37,898 bases of DNA from Clostridia bacterium. Its GTDB lineage: Bacteria; Bacillota; Clostridia; Oscillospirales; Acutalibacteraceae. The stretch lies in the NCBI GenBank assembly GCA_017513245.1, contig JAFXGK010000002.1:1-37898 (forward strand), written 5' to 3'. This document shows, piece by piece, positions 31,489 to 37,898 of the stretch. The position numbers were made by a program, and so were the translations under genes. Below the pieces are notes generated by a model. It was not told the origin of the DNA. It ran no database searches and saw only the letters and a program-made list of their open reading frames with translations. Numbering within the stretch: position 1 is the first letter of the stretch; the number at the start of each line of letters is the position of its first letter.

Positions 31489-32343
31489 ATGACCGAAGTA
31501 ATCGGAGTAAAGTTTAAGGCCGAGGGTCGCGTGTATTTCTTCGACCCCGACGGTAAAAAGCTTTCGGTTGGCGACTACGTAATAGTCGAAACCGCCCGCG
31601 GAATCGAATGCGGAACGGTAGCCGAAAGCAATAAACAGGTCGCCGACGACCGCATAGTAAAACCGCTTAAAAAGCTTGTCCGCGTAGCCACCGAGGCCGA
31701 TAAGGCAAAGCTTAAAGAAAATAAAGAGAAGGAAAAGCAGGCCTTTTCCACTTGTGAAAAGATGGTGCTGTCGCACGGTCTTGATATGAAACTGGTTGAC
31801 GTTGAATATTCCTTCGACGGAAGCAAGATTTTATTCTACTTCACGGCCGACGGCAGGGTAGACTTTCGCGATCTCGTAAAGGACCTCGCCTCCACCTTCC
31901 ACACCCGAATCGAACTGCGTCAGATAGGCGTGCGTGACGAAGCTAAAATGCTCGGCGGACTCGGAATCTGCGGTCAGCCCTTCTGCTGCGCCCGTTTTTT
32001 AGATGATTTCCAGCCCGTTTCCATCAAGATGGCAAAGGAGCAGGGCCTGTCCCTAAACCCCACTAAAATTTCGGGCAGCTGCGGCCGTCTTATGTGCTGC
32101 TTAAAGTACGAGCAGGACGCGTACGAGTACCTCTGGAGCTTTACTCCCCGTGTAGGATGGTCGGTTAAGACCTCGTCGGGTGACGGTGTAGTTATCGATT
32201 CGAACCCCATTACGGGTGCGCTTCTCGTTCGCCTTCACGACAGCGATGCGGCTCCGCTTAAAGTAATGCGTGAGGACGTTAAGGTACTTCGTAAATCAAA
32301 GCAACCCAAGGTTGAAGAAAATCCCGTAGAAATTGAAGAATAA
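31489..32343 (+). CDS. ricT: PSP1-domain protein RicT (YaaT)
   Basis: RicT is part of the RicA-RicF-RicT complex that affects RNase Y maturation, competence and sporulation in Bacillus. This 284-residue protein has the PSP1 core (VGDYVIVETARGIECGTV) and RVDFRDLVKDLASTFHTRIE. The cysteine clusters GICGQPFCCARF and GSCGRLMCCLKYE are those that support the iron-sulfur clusters of the family. The tail is acidic. It begins 12 bp after holB, with AGGAGG. Confidence 0.95.
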   Translation: MTEVIGVKFKAEGRVYFFDPDGKKLSVGDYVIVETARGIECGTVAESNKQVADDRIVKPLKKLVRVATEADKAKLKENKEKEKQAFSTCEKMVLSHGLDMKLVDVEYSFDGSKILFYFTADGRVDFRDLVKDLASTFHTRIELRQIGVRDEAKMLGGLGICGQPFCCARFLDDFQPVSIKMAKEQGLSLNPTKISGSCGRLMCCLKYEQDAYEYLWSFTPRVGWSVKTSSGDGVVIDSNPITGALLVRLHDSDAAPLKVMREDVKVLRKSKQPKVEENPVEIEE

Positions 32344-32348
32344 AATAC

Positions 32349-32377
32349 TTGCTTTTTTATGCGGGAGTTGCTACAAT
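32349..32377 (+). promoter_or_regulatory. Ferredoxin promoter
   Basis: TTGCTT (32349-32354) and TACAAT (32372-32377) are 17 bp apart, just past the ricT stop. Confidence 0.7.
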
Positions 32378-32407
32378 AAAAACATAAACTATGGGAGGTG
32401 TTTTCAA

Positions 32408-32578
32408 ATGGCATACAAAATTTCCGATGAATGCATCAGCTGTGGCGCATGCGCTGCTGCCTGCCCGACCGAGGCTATCTCCGAGGGTGACGGCAAGTAT
32501 GAGATCGATGCTGACAAGTGCGTTGACTGCGGTTCCTGCGCAGCCGGCTGCCCTGTAGAGGCTATCTCTGCTGAGTAA
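32408..32578 (+). CDS. 2[4Fe-4S] clostridial-type ferredoxin
   Basis: A 56-residue electron carrier with two CxxCxxCxxxC clusters: C9, C12, C15, C19 and C38, C41, C44, C48. Each is followed by Pro. It serves low-potential electron transfer in anaerobic metabolism. ATG at 32408 is preferred because GGGAGGTG lies just upstream; an earlier in-frame ATG at 32333 lies inside the preceding gene. It has its own promoter and terminator. Confidence 0.97.
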   Translation: MAYKISDECISCGACAAACPTEAISEGDGKYEIDADKCVDCGSCAAGCPVEAISAE

Positions 32579-32589
32579 TTAACTTACAT

Positions 32590-32620
32590 AAAAAGGGTGG
32601 GGATTTTGCCCACCCTTTTT
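32590..32620 (+). terminator. Ferredoxin terminator
   Basis: AAAAGGGTGGG (32591-32601) pairs with CCCACCCTTTT (32609-32619), followed by further T bases. Confidence 0.92.
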
Positions 32621-32652
32621 TCTTGAAACTATTTTTTAAGGAGACATATACA

Positions 32653-33225
32653 ATGGAAAAGACCGTATTAGTAGAAATTTCTGCACGTCATCTTCACGTA
32701 ACCCGTGAGCACCTTGCCATCCTTTTCGGTGAGGGACATGCCCTTACTCCGAAAAAAGACCTTTCCCAGCCCGGCCAGTTCGCCTGCGCCGAAAAGGTTC
32801 AGATAGTTGGCCCCAAGGGAACCCTTAACGCTTCCATCTTAGGACCCGAGCGTCCCGAAACTCAGGTTGAGATTTCGCTTACTGATGCCCGTTCTATCGG
32901 CGTAGTTGCCCCCATCAGAGAGTCGGGCGACGTAAAGGAAAGCGGCGCCTGCAAGCTTGTAGGCCCCTGCGGCGAGGTTGAACTTGAGTGCGGTGTTATT
33001 GCTGCCAAGCGTCATATACATATGACCCCCGAGGATGCCGAGAAGTATTCGCTTACCGACAACCAGAACGTTAAGGTTGCCGTTAATACCAACGGCAGAA
33101 GCCTCATTTTTGACGACGTTGTTGTTCGCGTAAGCCCCAAGTATGCCCTTGCAATGCACATCGATACCGACGAGGCTAATGCCGCTGCCGTTCCCGGTAG
33201 CTGCACCGGTATAATCCTTGACTAA
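32653..33225 (+). CDS. pduL: PduL-type phosphate acyltransferase
   Basis: A 190-residue zinc enzyme that swaps phosphate and CoA on short acyl groups (acetyl or propionyl), yielding acyl phosphate for ATP synthesis. Metal-site motifs are SARHLHV (His13, His15) and AKRHIHM (His121, His123), with Glu-rich neighbours. There is no N-terminal microcompartment targeting peptide and no shell genes nearby, so it probably acts as a free phosphotransacetylase. ATG 32653 follows AAGGAGA; an upstream in-frame ATG at 32623 does not have a better site. It overlaps the next gene by 8 bp. Confidence 0.93.
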   Translation: MEKTVLVEISARHLHVTREHLAILFGEGHALTPKKDLSQPGQFACAEKVQIVGPKGTLNASILGPERPETQVEISLTDARSIGVVAPIRESGDVKESGACKLVGPCGEVELECGVIAAKRHIHMTPEDAEKYSLTDNQNVKVAVNTNGRSLIFDDVVVRVSPKYALAMHIDTDEANAAAVPGSCTGIILD

Positions 33226-34309
33226 TTTAGGACTCTACGTCCATACGCCGTTTTGCGCAAAAAAGTGCAACTATTGCGATTTTTATTCCTTCCGAGCGGA
33301 CGGCGAAACCTACGACCTTTACGTTAAAAAGGTTCAAGAAGAACTAATGCGATGGGGCGCGCGTACTGTGCGCCCCATTGATTCGCTATACCTCGGCGGA
33401 GGTACGCCCTCTCTTTTGGGCGGTGAGCGAATAGCATCCGTTGTTTCGGCCGCCAAGGCGGCTTTCCCGGGGTGCGACGATATCGAAATCACCCTCGAAT
33501 GCAATCCCGCCGACGACCTTGAGTCAACCTTTACTACCGCGGCAGCGGCAGGGGTAAACCGCGTGTCGGTAGGCGTGCAGTCGGCGAACGAAGAAATACT
33601 TAAAATTCTCGGCCGCCGCCACACGGCAAACGACGTAGGGAAAACCGTACGCGATGCAAGGCTTGCGGGGATAAATAATATCTCGCTTGACCTTATGATC
33701 GGCCTGCCGAAAAGCGGCATATCCGACGTAAAAAATTCGCTCAATTTTTTACTCGAGCAAAATCCCGAGCATATCTCGGTCTATATATTAAAGGTAGAAG
33801 AGGGAACACCGTTTTATAAAAACACTCCCGCTTTGCCCGATGAAAACGAAGTAAGCGAGCAGTATCTTTTTGTGTCGGAGTATTTAAAGCAGCACGGCTT
33901 TGGCCACTATGAAATTTCCAACTTTGCAAAGCCCGGTCGCGAAAGCCGCCACAATCTTAAATACTGGAACTGCGAGGAATACTTGGGTATAGGCCCTGCA
34001 GCCCACTCGTTTTTAGGCGGCAAACGCTTTTATTACGACCGTGATATAAATAAATTCCTTTCGGGTACCGCACCAATCCCCGACGGTACGGGCGGCGACC
34101 GCGAGGAATATCTTATGCTTCGGCTTCGTCTGGCCGACGGCATTATATATAATGAATTTGAAAACCGCTTCGGCGTATTCCCGTGTGAGTGGAAGAAAAC
34201 CGCAGAAAAACTTTCCGAAATGGGATACGTCGAATTAACTGATAAAGGCTTTGCCCTTACCGCTAAGGGCTTCTTAGTATCAAACGCAGTGATAGGAGAA
34301 TTTATATGA
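33218..34309 (+). CDS. hemW: HemW-type radical SAM heme chaperone
   Basis: A 363-residue radical SAM protein. The cluster motif is C13-x3-C17-x2-C20 in FCAKKCNYCDF. The residue two past the last cysteine is Phe, as in HemW, not Cys as in the coproporphyrinogen oxidase HemN. Other motifs are LYLGGGTPSLL and VSVGVQSANEEILKILGR. The C-terminal HemN-type domain includes GHYEISNFAKPG. The TTG start lies inside pduL and is used because no ATG fits the conserved N-terminus; no clear ribosome site is seen, consistent with coupling. Confidence 0.92.
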   Translation: MTNLGLYVHTPFCAKKCNYCDFYSFRADGETYDLYVKKVQEELMRWGARTVRPIDSLYLGGGTPSLLGGERIASVVSAAKAAFPGCDDIEITLECNPADDLESTFTTAAAAGVNRVSVGVQSANEEILKILGRRHTANDVGKTVRDARLAGINNISLDLMIGLPKSGISDVKNSLNFLLEQNPEHISVYILKVEEGTPFYKNTPALPDENEVSEQYLFVSEYLKQHGFGHYEISNFAKPGRESRHNLKYWNCEEYLGIGPAAHSFLGGKRFYYDRDINKFLSGTAPIPDGTGGDREEYLMLRLRLADGIIYNEFENRFGVFPCEWKKTAEKLSEMGYVELTDKGFALTAKGFLVSNAVIGEFI

Positions 34310-34923
34310 GAAGCTATAAAATCCATCTGATACGCCACGGTGCGACCGATGCCAATAGGGAAGGCCGCTACGTAGGCGGCAAGACCGACCTGCCCCTATC
34401 GGCAGAGGGCCGTCGCGAGATGAAGACCATGAAGGAAAAATACCGTTATCCGTGGGTGGATATAGTTTATTCGAGTCCTATGCAGCGCTGCACCGAAACT
34501 GCAAAAATCCTTTTCCCCGAGCGTGAGATAATCACGGTTGAGGGTATGCGTGAATACGACTTCGGCGAGTTCGAAAACAAAACCGCAGTCGAGCTCGACG
34601 GCCGCCCCGATTATACCGCCTGGACCTCGGGACAGATGCCTTCGCCTCCGGGTGGCGAATCTTCAAAGGACTTTACCGCCCGCGTGGTACTCGCCCTAAA
34701 CGAAATCATCCGCGATATGATGGCTCGCGAATGCTACGAATCGGCCCTTATTATGCACGGCGGCGCAATTATGATGCTGCTTGCCGCCTGCGCTCTTCCG
34801 CAGCACAGTCCCGTCGAATGGACCAGCGAAAACGGCACCGGATACACCGTTTTAATAACCCCTTCGCTTTATCAGAAGTCGGGCATTATCGAGGCGGTGG
34901 ATTTAGTTCCGCAGGAGGACTAA
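34306..34923 (+). CDS. Histidine phosphatase family protein
   Basis: A 205-residue phosphoglycerate-mutase-like phosphatase with the RHG motif at 10-12 (LIRHGATD), the NREGRYVGG loop, SSPMQRCTETA, and the second catalytic His in ALIMHGG. Members act on phosphosugars, nucleotides or cobalamin intermediates (CobC). No cobalamin gene is nearby, so the substrate stays open. ATGA overlap with hemW; one base from the next gene. Confidence 0.9.
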   Translation: MRSYKIHLIRHGATDANREGRYVGGKTDLPLSAEGRREMKTMKEKYRYPWVDIVYSSPMQRCTETAKILFPEREIITVEGMREYDFGEFENKTAVELDGRPDYTAWTSGQMPSPPGGESSKDFTARVVLALNEIIRDMMARECYESALIMHGGAIMMLLAACALPQHSPVEWTSENGTGYTVLITPSLYQKSGIIEAVDLVPQED

Positions 34924-34924
34924 A

Positions 34925-35590
34925 ATGAAATATAAGGGTATTATATTTGATTTTAACGGCACCCTGATACTCGACGACGAAAAGCATCTCGCAGGTTGGC
35001 AGAGGCTGACGAAAGAACTCGGCTTTTCAATGACCGAGGACTTCTATTTTGAAAATATGCACGGTTCCACAAACGAGCTGATATACGAGCTGCTTTACGG
35101 CGTTCCTTGCCCTAAAGAGCAGATTGGCGTTTTCGGACTTGAGAAAGAAGTATACTACCGTCAGTTTTGCGAAGCCGACCCGCCAAAGTTTGCAAACGGC
35201 GCTGTCGAGTTTATAAATTTTCTAAACGAAAAGGGCATACCCCACGCCATTGCAACCTCGTCCGAGATATCCAACGTCGAGTTTTTCAAGAGCATATATC
35301 CGCTAAAGGAACTTTTTGGCGATAACATTATATATAACGACGGTACCGTTCGCGGCAAGCCCTATCCCGACCTTTATTTAAAGGCCGCCGAAAAGTTAGG
35401 CGTTGATATTCGCGAATGCATAACGGTCGAGGATTCTCATTCAGGCGCACGCGCCTGCAAGGCCTCGGGCTCGCCTATGGTAATCGGCATCTGCCCTCGC
35501 GGAGCCGAAAACTTTAAGGGCAAAGAATTCACCGACCTCACGATAACCGATTTTAAGGAACTTGATTATAAAAATATGTTCGCGTGTTAA
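34925..35590 (+). CDS. HAD hydrolase of the beta-phosphoglucomutase-like group
   Basis: A 221-residue HAD protein. Motif I reads FDFNGTL: nucleophile Asp9 is kept, but the usual acid/base Asp at position 11 is Asn. Motif II is ATSSE, the motif III Lys is in RGKPYPDLYLKA, and motif IV is TVEDSHSGARA. The helical cap lies between about 15 and 80. The Asp-to-Asn change could slow phosphatase turnover or reflect another reaction; relatives with FNGTL are known, so it is probably not a decayed gene. Last gene of the pduL operon, starting one base after the previous stop. Confidence 0.85.
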   Translation: MKYKGIIFDFNGTLILDDEKHLAGWQRLTKELGFSMTEDFYFENMHGSTNELIYELLYGVPCPKEQIGVFGLEKEVYYRQFCEADPPKFANGAVEFINFLNEKGIPHAIATSSEISNVEFFKSIYPLKELFGDNIIYNDGTVRGKPYPDLYLKAAEKLGVDIRECITVEDSHSGARACKASGSPMVIGICPRGAENFKGKEFTDLTITDFKELDYKNMFAC

Positions 35591-35597
35591 ACTAAAC

Positions 35598-35626
35598 TTT
35601 ACAAACCGCACGCCGTGTGGTAAAAT
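35598..35626 (+). promoter_or_regulatory. Promoter of the small unknown gene
   Basis: TTTACA (35598-35603) and TAAAAT (35621-35626) are 17 bp apart. Confidence 0.7.
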
Positions 35627-35656
35627 GGTAATACTTAATTAAGCATTGGAGGGACT

Positions 35657-35944
35657 ATGATGGCAGAAAATGAATTCTTAACATATAAAAATAAGCCGCT
35701 CGTCCGCAAGGGTAAAGAAATATACTACGGCGATATGTCCGAGAAGTATGTTATCCGATTCGAGATTCTTTCCGAAAAGGAAGAAAACGGCAAAAAGCTG
35801 CCCGAGCGCGTTTTAGTTCAGCTCCTTTTATCCGATACCGAGATTCCCGCAAAGGACAGAGTTAAGAAAAAGAGCGAAAAGGTTGGCTTCTATGAGGCTA
35901 TGGACCTTGGCGCAGTTTGGCTCGATCGCGCACTCAAAGAGTAA
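35657..35944 (+). CDS. Unknown 95-residue charged protein
   Basis: I do not recognise a named family. The 95 residues are rich in Lys and Glu, without membrane segments or cysteines. The central part (SEKYVIRFEILSEKEENGKK) and VLVQLLLSDTEI suggest beta strands, and the end (FYEAMDLGAVWLDRAL) suggests a helix. It has a clear promoter, GGAGGG before an ATGATG, and a hairpin after the stop, so it is a real single-gene unit. Either Met may be used. The gene lies just upstream of rplM. Confidence 0.75.
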   Translation: MMAENEFLTYKNKPLVRKGKEIYYGDMSEKYVIRFEILSEKEENGKKLPERVLVQLLLSDTEIPAKDRVKKKSEKVGFYEAMDLGAVWLDRALKE

Positions 35945-35951
35945 TTTTTAG

Positions 35952-35973
35952 GCGGAAGTTACGTGACTTCCGC
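35952..35973 (+). terminator. Hairpin after the small unknown gene
   Basis: GCGGAAGT (35952-35959) pairs perfectly with ACTTCCGC (35966-35973). Only three T bases follow, so termination may be partial. Confidence 0.6.
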
Positions 35974-36010
35974 TTTAAAAATGCGAAAAAATTAAAAATC
36001 GCGAGTGAGT

Positions 36011-36040
36011 AAACGAGAGAAAACAAGAGAAAACGAGAGA
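36011..36040. repeat. Three tandem 10-bp purine-rich repeats
   Basis: AAACGAGAGA, AAACAAGAGA and AAACGAGAGA follow one another with a strict 10-bp period, one helical turn. An A/T-rich inverted repeat (AAAAACG/CGTTTTT, 36041-36061) follows. All lie 25-75 bp upstream of the rplM -35. Confidence 0.75.
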
Positions 36041-36086
36041 AAAAACGAGCACCGCGTTTTTAAATTAAAATTTCCAAAAAATAGTG

Positions 36087-36115
36087 TTGACAAAGCAATT
36101 TCGTTATGGTATCAT
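36087..36115 (+). promoter_or_regulatory. rplM-rpsI promoter
   Basis: A consensus TTGACA (36087-36092) and TATCAT (36110-36115) are 17 bp apart, in keeping with strong ribosomal protein expression. Confidence 0.88.
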
Positions 36116-36149
36116 AACAAGGCTCGAAAAATATATGGAGGTAAAAGTT

Positions 36150-36578
36150 ATGTCCACTTTTATGGCTAATGCAAACACCGTACAGCGCAAGTGGTATGTT
36201 ATCGATGCTGCAGGCAAGCCGCTCGGAAGAGTAGCAGTTAAGGCAGCCGATTTACTTCGCGGTAAGGTAAAGCCTGAGTTCACTCCTCACGTTGACTGCG
36301 GCGATTTCGTTGTAGTTTTAAACGCAGAGAAGGCAGTTCTCACAGGCAAGAAACTTGAAAAGAAAATGTATCAGCGTCACACCGGCTACATCGGTGGTTT
36401 AAAGGAAGTTAAGTATTCTACTTTAATGGCTACCCGTCCTGAGCTCGCGATGGAGCTCGCAATCAAGGGTATGGTTCCGGATACCACCATCGGCCGTAAG
36501 GCACTCACCCGTCTTCACGTTTACCGTGGCAGCGAGCACAAGCACGCAGCCCAGAAGCCGGAAGCACTTGAATTTTAA
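36150..36578 (+). CDS. rplM: Ribosomal protein L13
   Basis: A 142-residue large-subunit protein with the family core: [18 protein letters not shown], a segment with [29 protein letters not shown] and [21 protein letters not shown] 36150 is preferred since GGAGG lies at 36137-36141; an upstream in-frame ATG at 36084 would start before the promoter's -10. Operon with rpsI, 22 bp downstream. Confidence 0.98.
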   Translation: MSTFMANANTVQRKWYVIDAAGKPLGRVAVKAADLLRGKVKPEFTPHVDCGDFVVVLNAEKAVLTGKKLEKKMYQRHTGYIGGLKEVKYSTLMATRPELAMELAIKGMVPDTTIGRKALTRLHVYRGSEHKHAAQKPEALEF

Positions 36579-36598
36579 CGAGAGGAGACAGAATAGAA

Positions 36599-36997
36599 AT
36601 GTTTGAAGGTAAGCCGTATTTTTATGGAACCGGCAGAAGAAAGAGTTCTGTCGCTCGCGTTCGCGTTTACAGCGGAACCGGTAAGATCACCATCAACAAC
36701 CGCGACATCGATGATTACTTTGGCCTCGAGACCTTAAAGCTCATCGTTCGTCAGCCGTTAAACCTCACCGAAACCACCGAAAAGTTTGACATCGTTTGCA
36801 GCGTTGCAGGCGGCGGTGTAACCGGTCAGGCAGGCGCAATCCGTCATGGTATTTCGCGTGCTCTTCTTCAGTATGATGCAGAGCTTCGCTCCACTCTCAA
36901 GAAGGCTGGTCTCTTAACACGTGACCCCAGAATGAAGGAGCGCAAGAAGTACGGACTCAAGGGCGCTCGTCGTGCACCTCAGTTCTCGAAGAGATAA
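36599..36997 (+). CDS. rpsI: Ribosomal protein S9
   Basis: A 132-residue small-subunit protein with [15 protein letters not shown] near the N-terminus, [19 protein letters not shown] in the middle, and the basic C-terminal tail [12 protein letters not shown] that reaches the P site. It is preceded by GAGAGGAG and follows rplM, the universal pairing. Confidence 0.98.
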   Translation: MFEGKPYFYGTGRRKSSVARVRVYSGTGKITINNRDIDDYFGLETLKLIVRQPLNLTETTEKFDIVCSVAGGGVTGQAGAIRHGISRALLQYDAELRSTLKKAGLLTRDPRMKERKKYGLKGARRAPQFSKR

Positions 36998-37020
36998 TCT
37001 GTATTATTTCGAAGATTACA

Positions 37021-37056
37021 AAAGCCCCGAAACCATCACGGTTTTCGGGGTTTTCT
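37021..37056 (+). terminator. rplM-rpsI terminator
   Basis: CCCCGAAACC (37025-37034) pairs with GGTTTTCGGGG (37040-37050) with one bulged T, followed by TTTTCTTTTT. Confidence 0.88.
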
Positions 37057-37067
37057 TTTTGCCTTGA

Positions 37068-37099
37068 TTTTCGCTTTGGTACAAACTTGGTGCAAGTTA
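37068..37099. repeat. Short near-repeats at a composition boundary
   Basis: TTTGGTACAAAC and CTTGGTGCAAG lie side by side with a period of about 12 bp. They sit between the ribosomal operon terminator and the AT-rich segment. They could be part of an old attachment site, but no integrase is seen. Confidence 0.3.
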
Positions 37100-37103
37100 T
37101 TTT

Positions 37104-37140
37104 AAAAGGACTATGACGCACGAAAGGTCATAGTCCTTTT
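37104..37140. repeat. Perfect 14-bp inverted repeat
   Basis: AAAAGGACTATGAC (37104-37117) pairs with GTCATAGTCCTTTT (37127-37140) around GCACGAAAG. It looks like a rho-independent terminator usable in both directions. It stands 49 bp past the rpsI terminator and 82 bp before the next stop codon, marking the edge of the AT-rich DNA. Confidence 0.8.
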
Positions 37141-37221
37141 GATTTTTGTTTGCTTGCGGATGAACTGGAATTTAATTAACTGATTGTAAGTTTATTGTTC
37201 TTATTAAATTATCAAGTTTGT

Positions 37222-37584
37222 TTATAAGTCGTTTAATATCTCTTGTTGTCTTTTCTTACTAAAACCTTTAAGAATAAGATTGTATGATTTATCAACTAAT
37301 TCCCTTAATAAATCATCAGGAACTTCGCCATCTGGTTTGATAGAGTTCCAATGAACCTTATTCATATAAAAGCCTGGAACAATATCATCATACTGTTTTC
37401 TTAAAAACTCGCCTTCAAGCGGTTCAAGTTTTAGTGTTATGTAATAGGGTTTGTCATTATCATCAAGGCAAACTGCCACAAACATTTTTCCGCCTATCAT
37501 ATAACGAACCCAATTCCAATTTTCAGTGTTTTTTGTTACACCTGATTTTTTCATTAAATACTCATCAAGCCAAGGATATTTCAT
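37222..37584 (-). CDS. MmcQ/YjbR-like protein
   Basis: A 120-residue protein of the MmcQ/YjbR family: an N-terminal WLDEYLMKKSGVTKN, the WNWVRYMIGGKMFVAV strand pair, and KPYYITLKLEPLEGEFLRKQY. The conserved PGFYMNKVHWNSI and DLLRELVDKSYNLILKGFSKK follow. The fold resembles CyaY-like alpha/beta proteins; the function is not established. The AAGGAAG site supports the start. The gene is strikingly AT-rich compared with the rest of the window, suggesting transfer. Confidence 0.85.
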   Translation of the reverse strand: MKYPWLDEYLMKKSGVTKNTENWNWVRYMIGGKMFVAVCLDDNDKPYYITLKLEPLEGEFLRKQYDDIVPGFYMNKVHWNSIKPDGEVPDDLLRELVDKSYNLILKGFSKKRQQEILNDL

Positions 37585-37613
37585 ATATGTTTCTTCCTTA
37601 TCTATATTGCAGT

Positions 37614-37898
37614 TTATATAAAGAGAATTGTATTTCCATCAGGGTCTGTTAAAATCAACTCTGTGCCACCCCAAAAAGTCTTAAAAGGTTCAGGACATTC
37701 AATCCCAGCCGCCTTTATATTTTCATATATTTCATATACTTTTCCATTTGTAGTAAAATACAAATTATTACAACAAGGTTGTTCTTTCCCTTCGGGGATA
37801 GACCATATCCACATAACAGGTTCTTTTTCGTCGGTCAGTGCCAATGCAGCACCAAAATAGTCATCTGACTCTTTTTCTTGAACCACTCTAAAACCTAA
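37614..37898 (-). CDS. VOC (glyoxalase/bleomycin-resistance type) protein, cut by window end
   Basis: The frame stays open to the last base of the window, so the N-terminus is missing. The edge reads LGFRVVQEKESDDYFGAAL, matching the middle of the first VOC beta-alpha-beta module. The end has FKTFWGGTELILTDPDGNTILF, the usual VOC finish with metal or substrate residues. A GTG at 37886 is in frame but is unlikely to be the real start. The function is open: detoxification or small-molecule binding. Low GC like its neighbour. Confidence 0.85.
   Translation of the reverse strand, partial: LGFRVVQEKESDDYFGAALALTDEKEPVMWIWSIPEGKEQPCCNNLYFTTNGKVYEIYENIKAAGIECPEPFKTFWGGTELILTDPDGNTILFI

Noticed and set aside
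32653-33225. Microcompartment-targeted PduL
   Set aside because: No N-terminal amphipathic targeting extension and no shell protein genes around it.
33218-34309. Oxygen-independent coproporphyrinogen oxidase HemN
   Set aside because: The fourth motif residue is Phe (CNYCDF), not Cys, which marks HemW chaperones.
37886-37888. GTG at 37886 as true start of the VOC gene
   Set aside because: The frame remains open to the window end and the sequence before the GTG (LGFR) is typical of the VOC interior, so the gene is cut, not short.

Overview
The window is chromosomal DNA from a low-to-mid GC Gram-positive anaerobe, most likely a gut-type Clostridia (Oscillospirales-like). Support comes from several Firmicutes gene orders: rpmH-rnpA-yidD-yidC-jag, SRP RNA-dnaX-ybaB-recR, and holB-ricT. 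Further support is a clostridial 2[4Fe-4S] ferredoxin, a PduL-type phosphotransacylase, strong AGGAGG-like ribosome sites, frequent GTG/TTG starts and TTGACA/TATAAT promoters. Lineage is inference; no rRNA gene is present. No tRNA, CRISPR, transposase or integrase gene was seen.

Layout. 1-1956: a ribbon-helix-helix protein coupled to an SPFH membrane protein, then a non-coding block packed with hairpins. 1957-5295: secA (minus) and a GtrA-like membrane protein (plus). 5336-9152: a sugar locus with a GH27 alpha-galactosidase and zinc mini-protein divergent from an AraC regulator and DMT exporter, followed by an unknown secreted protein. 9392-12749: an M23 (SpoIIQ-like) peptidase, mscL and tex. 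13033-17792: an EF-G paralogue, then the rpmH-rnpA-yidD-yidC-jag cluster. 17833-22553: cysK, a PHP protein, recR, ybaB, dnaX and the SRP RNA, all minus. 22688-26288: a five-gene plus-strand operon (left-handed beta-helix protein, Nudix, RING-like/zinc-ribbon membrane protein, second zinc-ribbon membrane protein, YjjG-type nucleotidase). 26328-29434: a minus-strand operon of NahK-type sugar kinase, transglutaminase-like lipoprotein and an unknown membrane-anchored protein. 29558-35590: trpS-holB-ricT, ferredoxin, then pduL-hemW-histidine phosphatase-HAD. 35657-36997: a small unknown protein and rplM-rpsI. After 37100 the DNA becomes clearly AT-richer and carries a YjbR-like protein and a VOC protein cut by the window end; this looks like the edge of an acquired segment.

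Most of the window is housekeeping: protein export and insertion, SRP, ribosome assembly, RNA turnover, the DNA polymerase clamp loader and recombination repair. Carbohydrate scavenging is represented by alpha-galactosidase and N-acetylhexosamine kinase, and energy metabolism by acyl-phosphate formation and ferredoxin. The most unusual signals are the hairpin array at 1543-1770, the tandem TGATATCA palindromes sitting on the promoter of the SPFH/RHH operon, the paired zinc-finger DUF2628-like membrane proteins, and the coupling of a transglutaminase lipoprotein to a NahK kinase.
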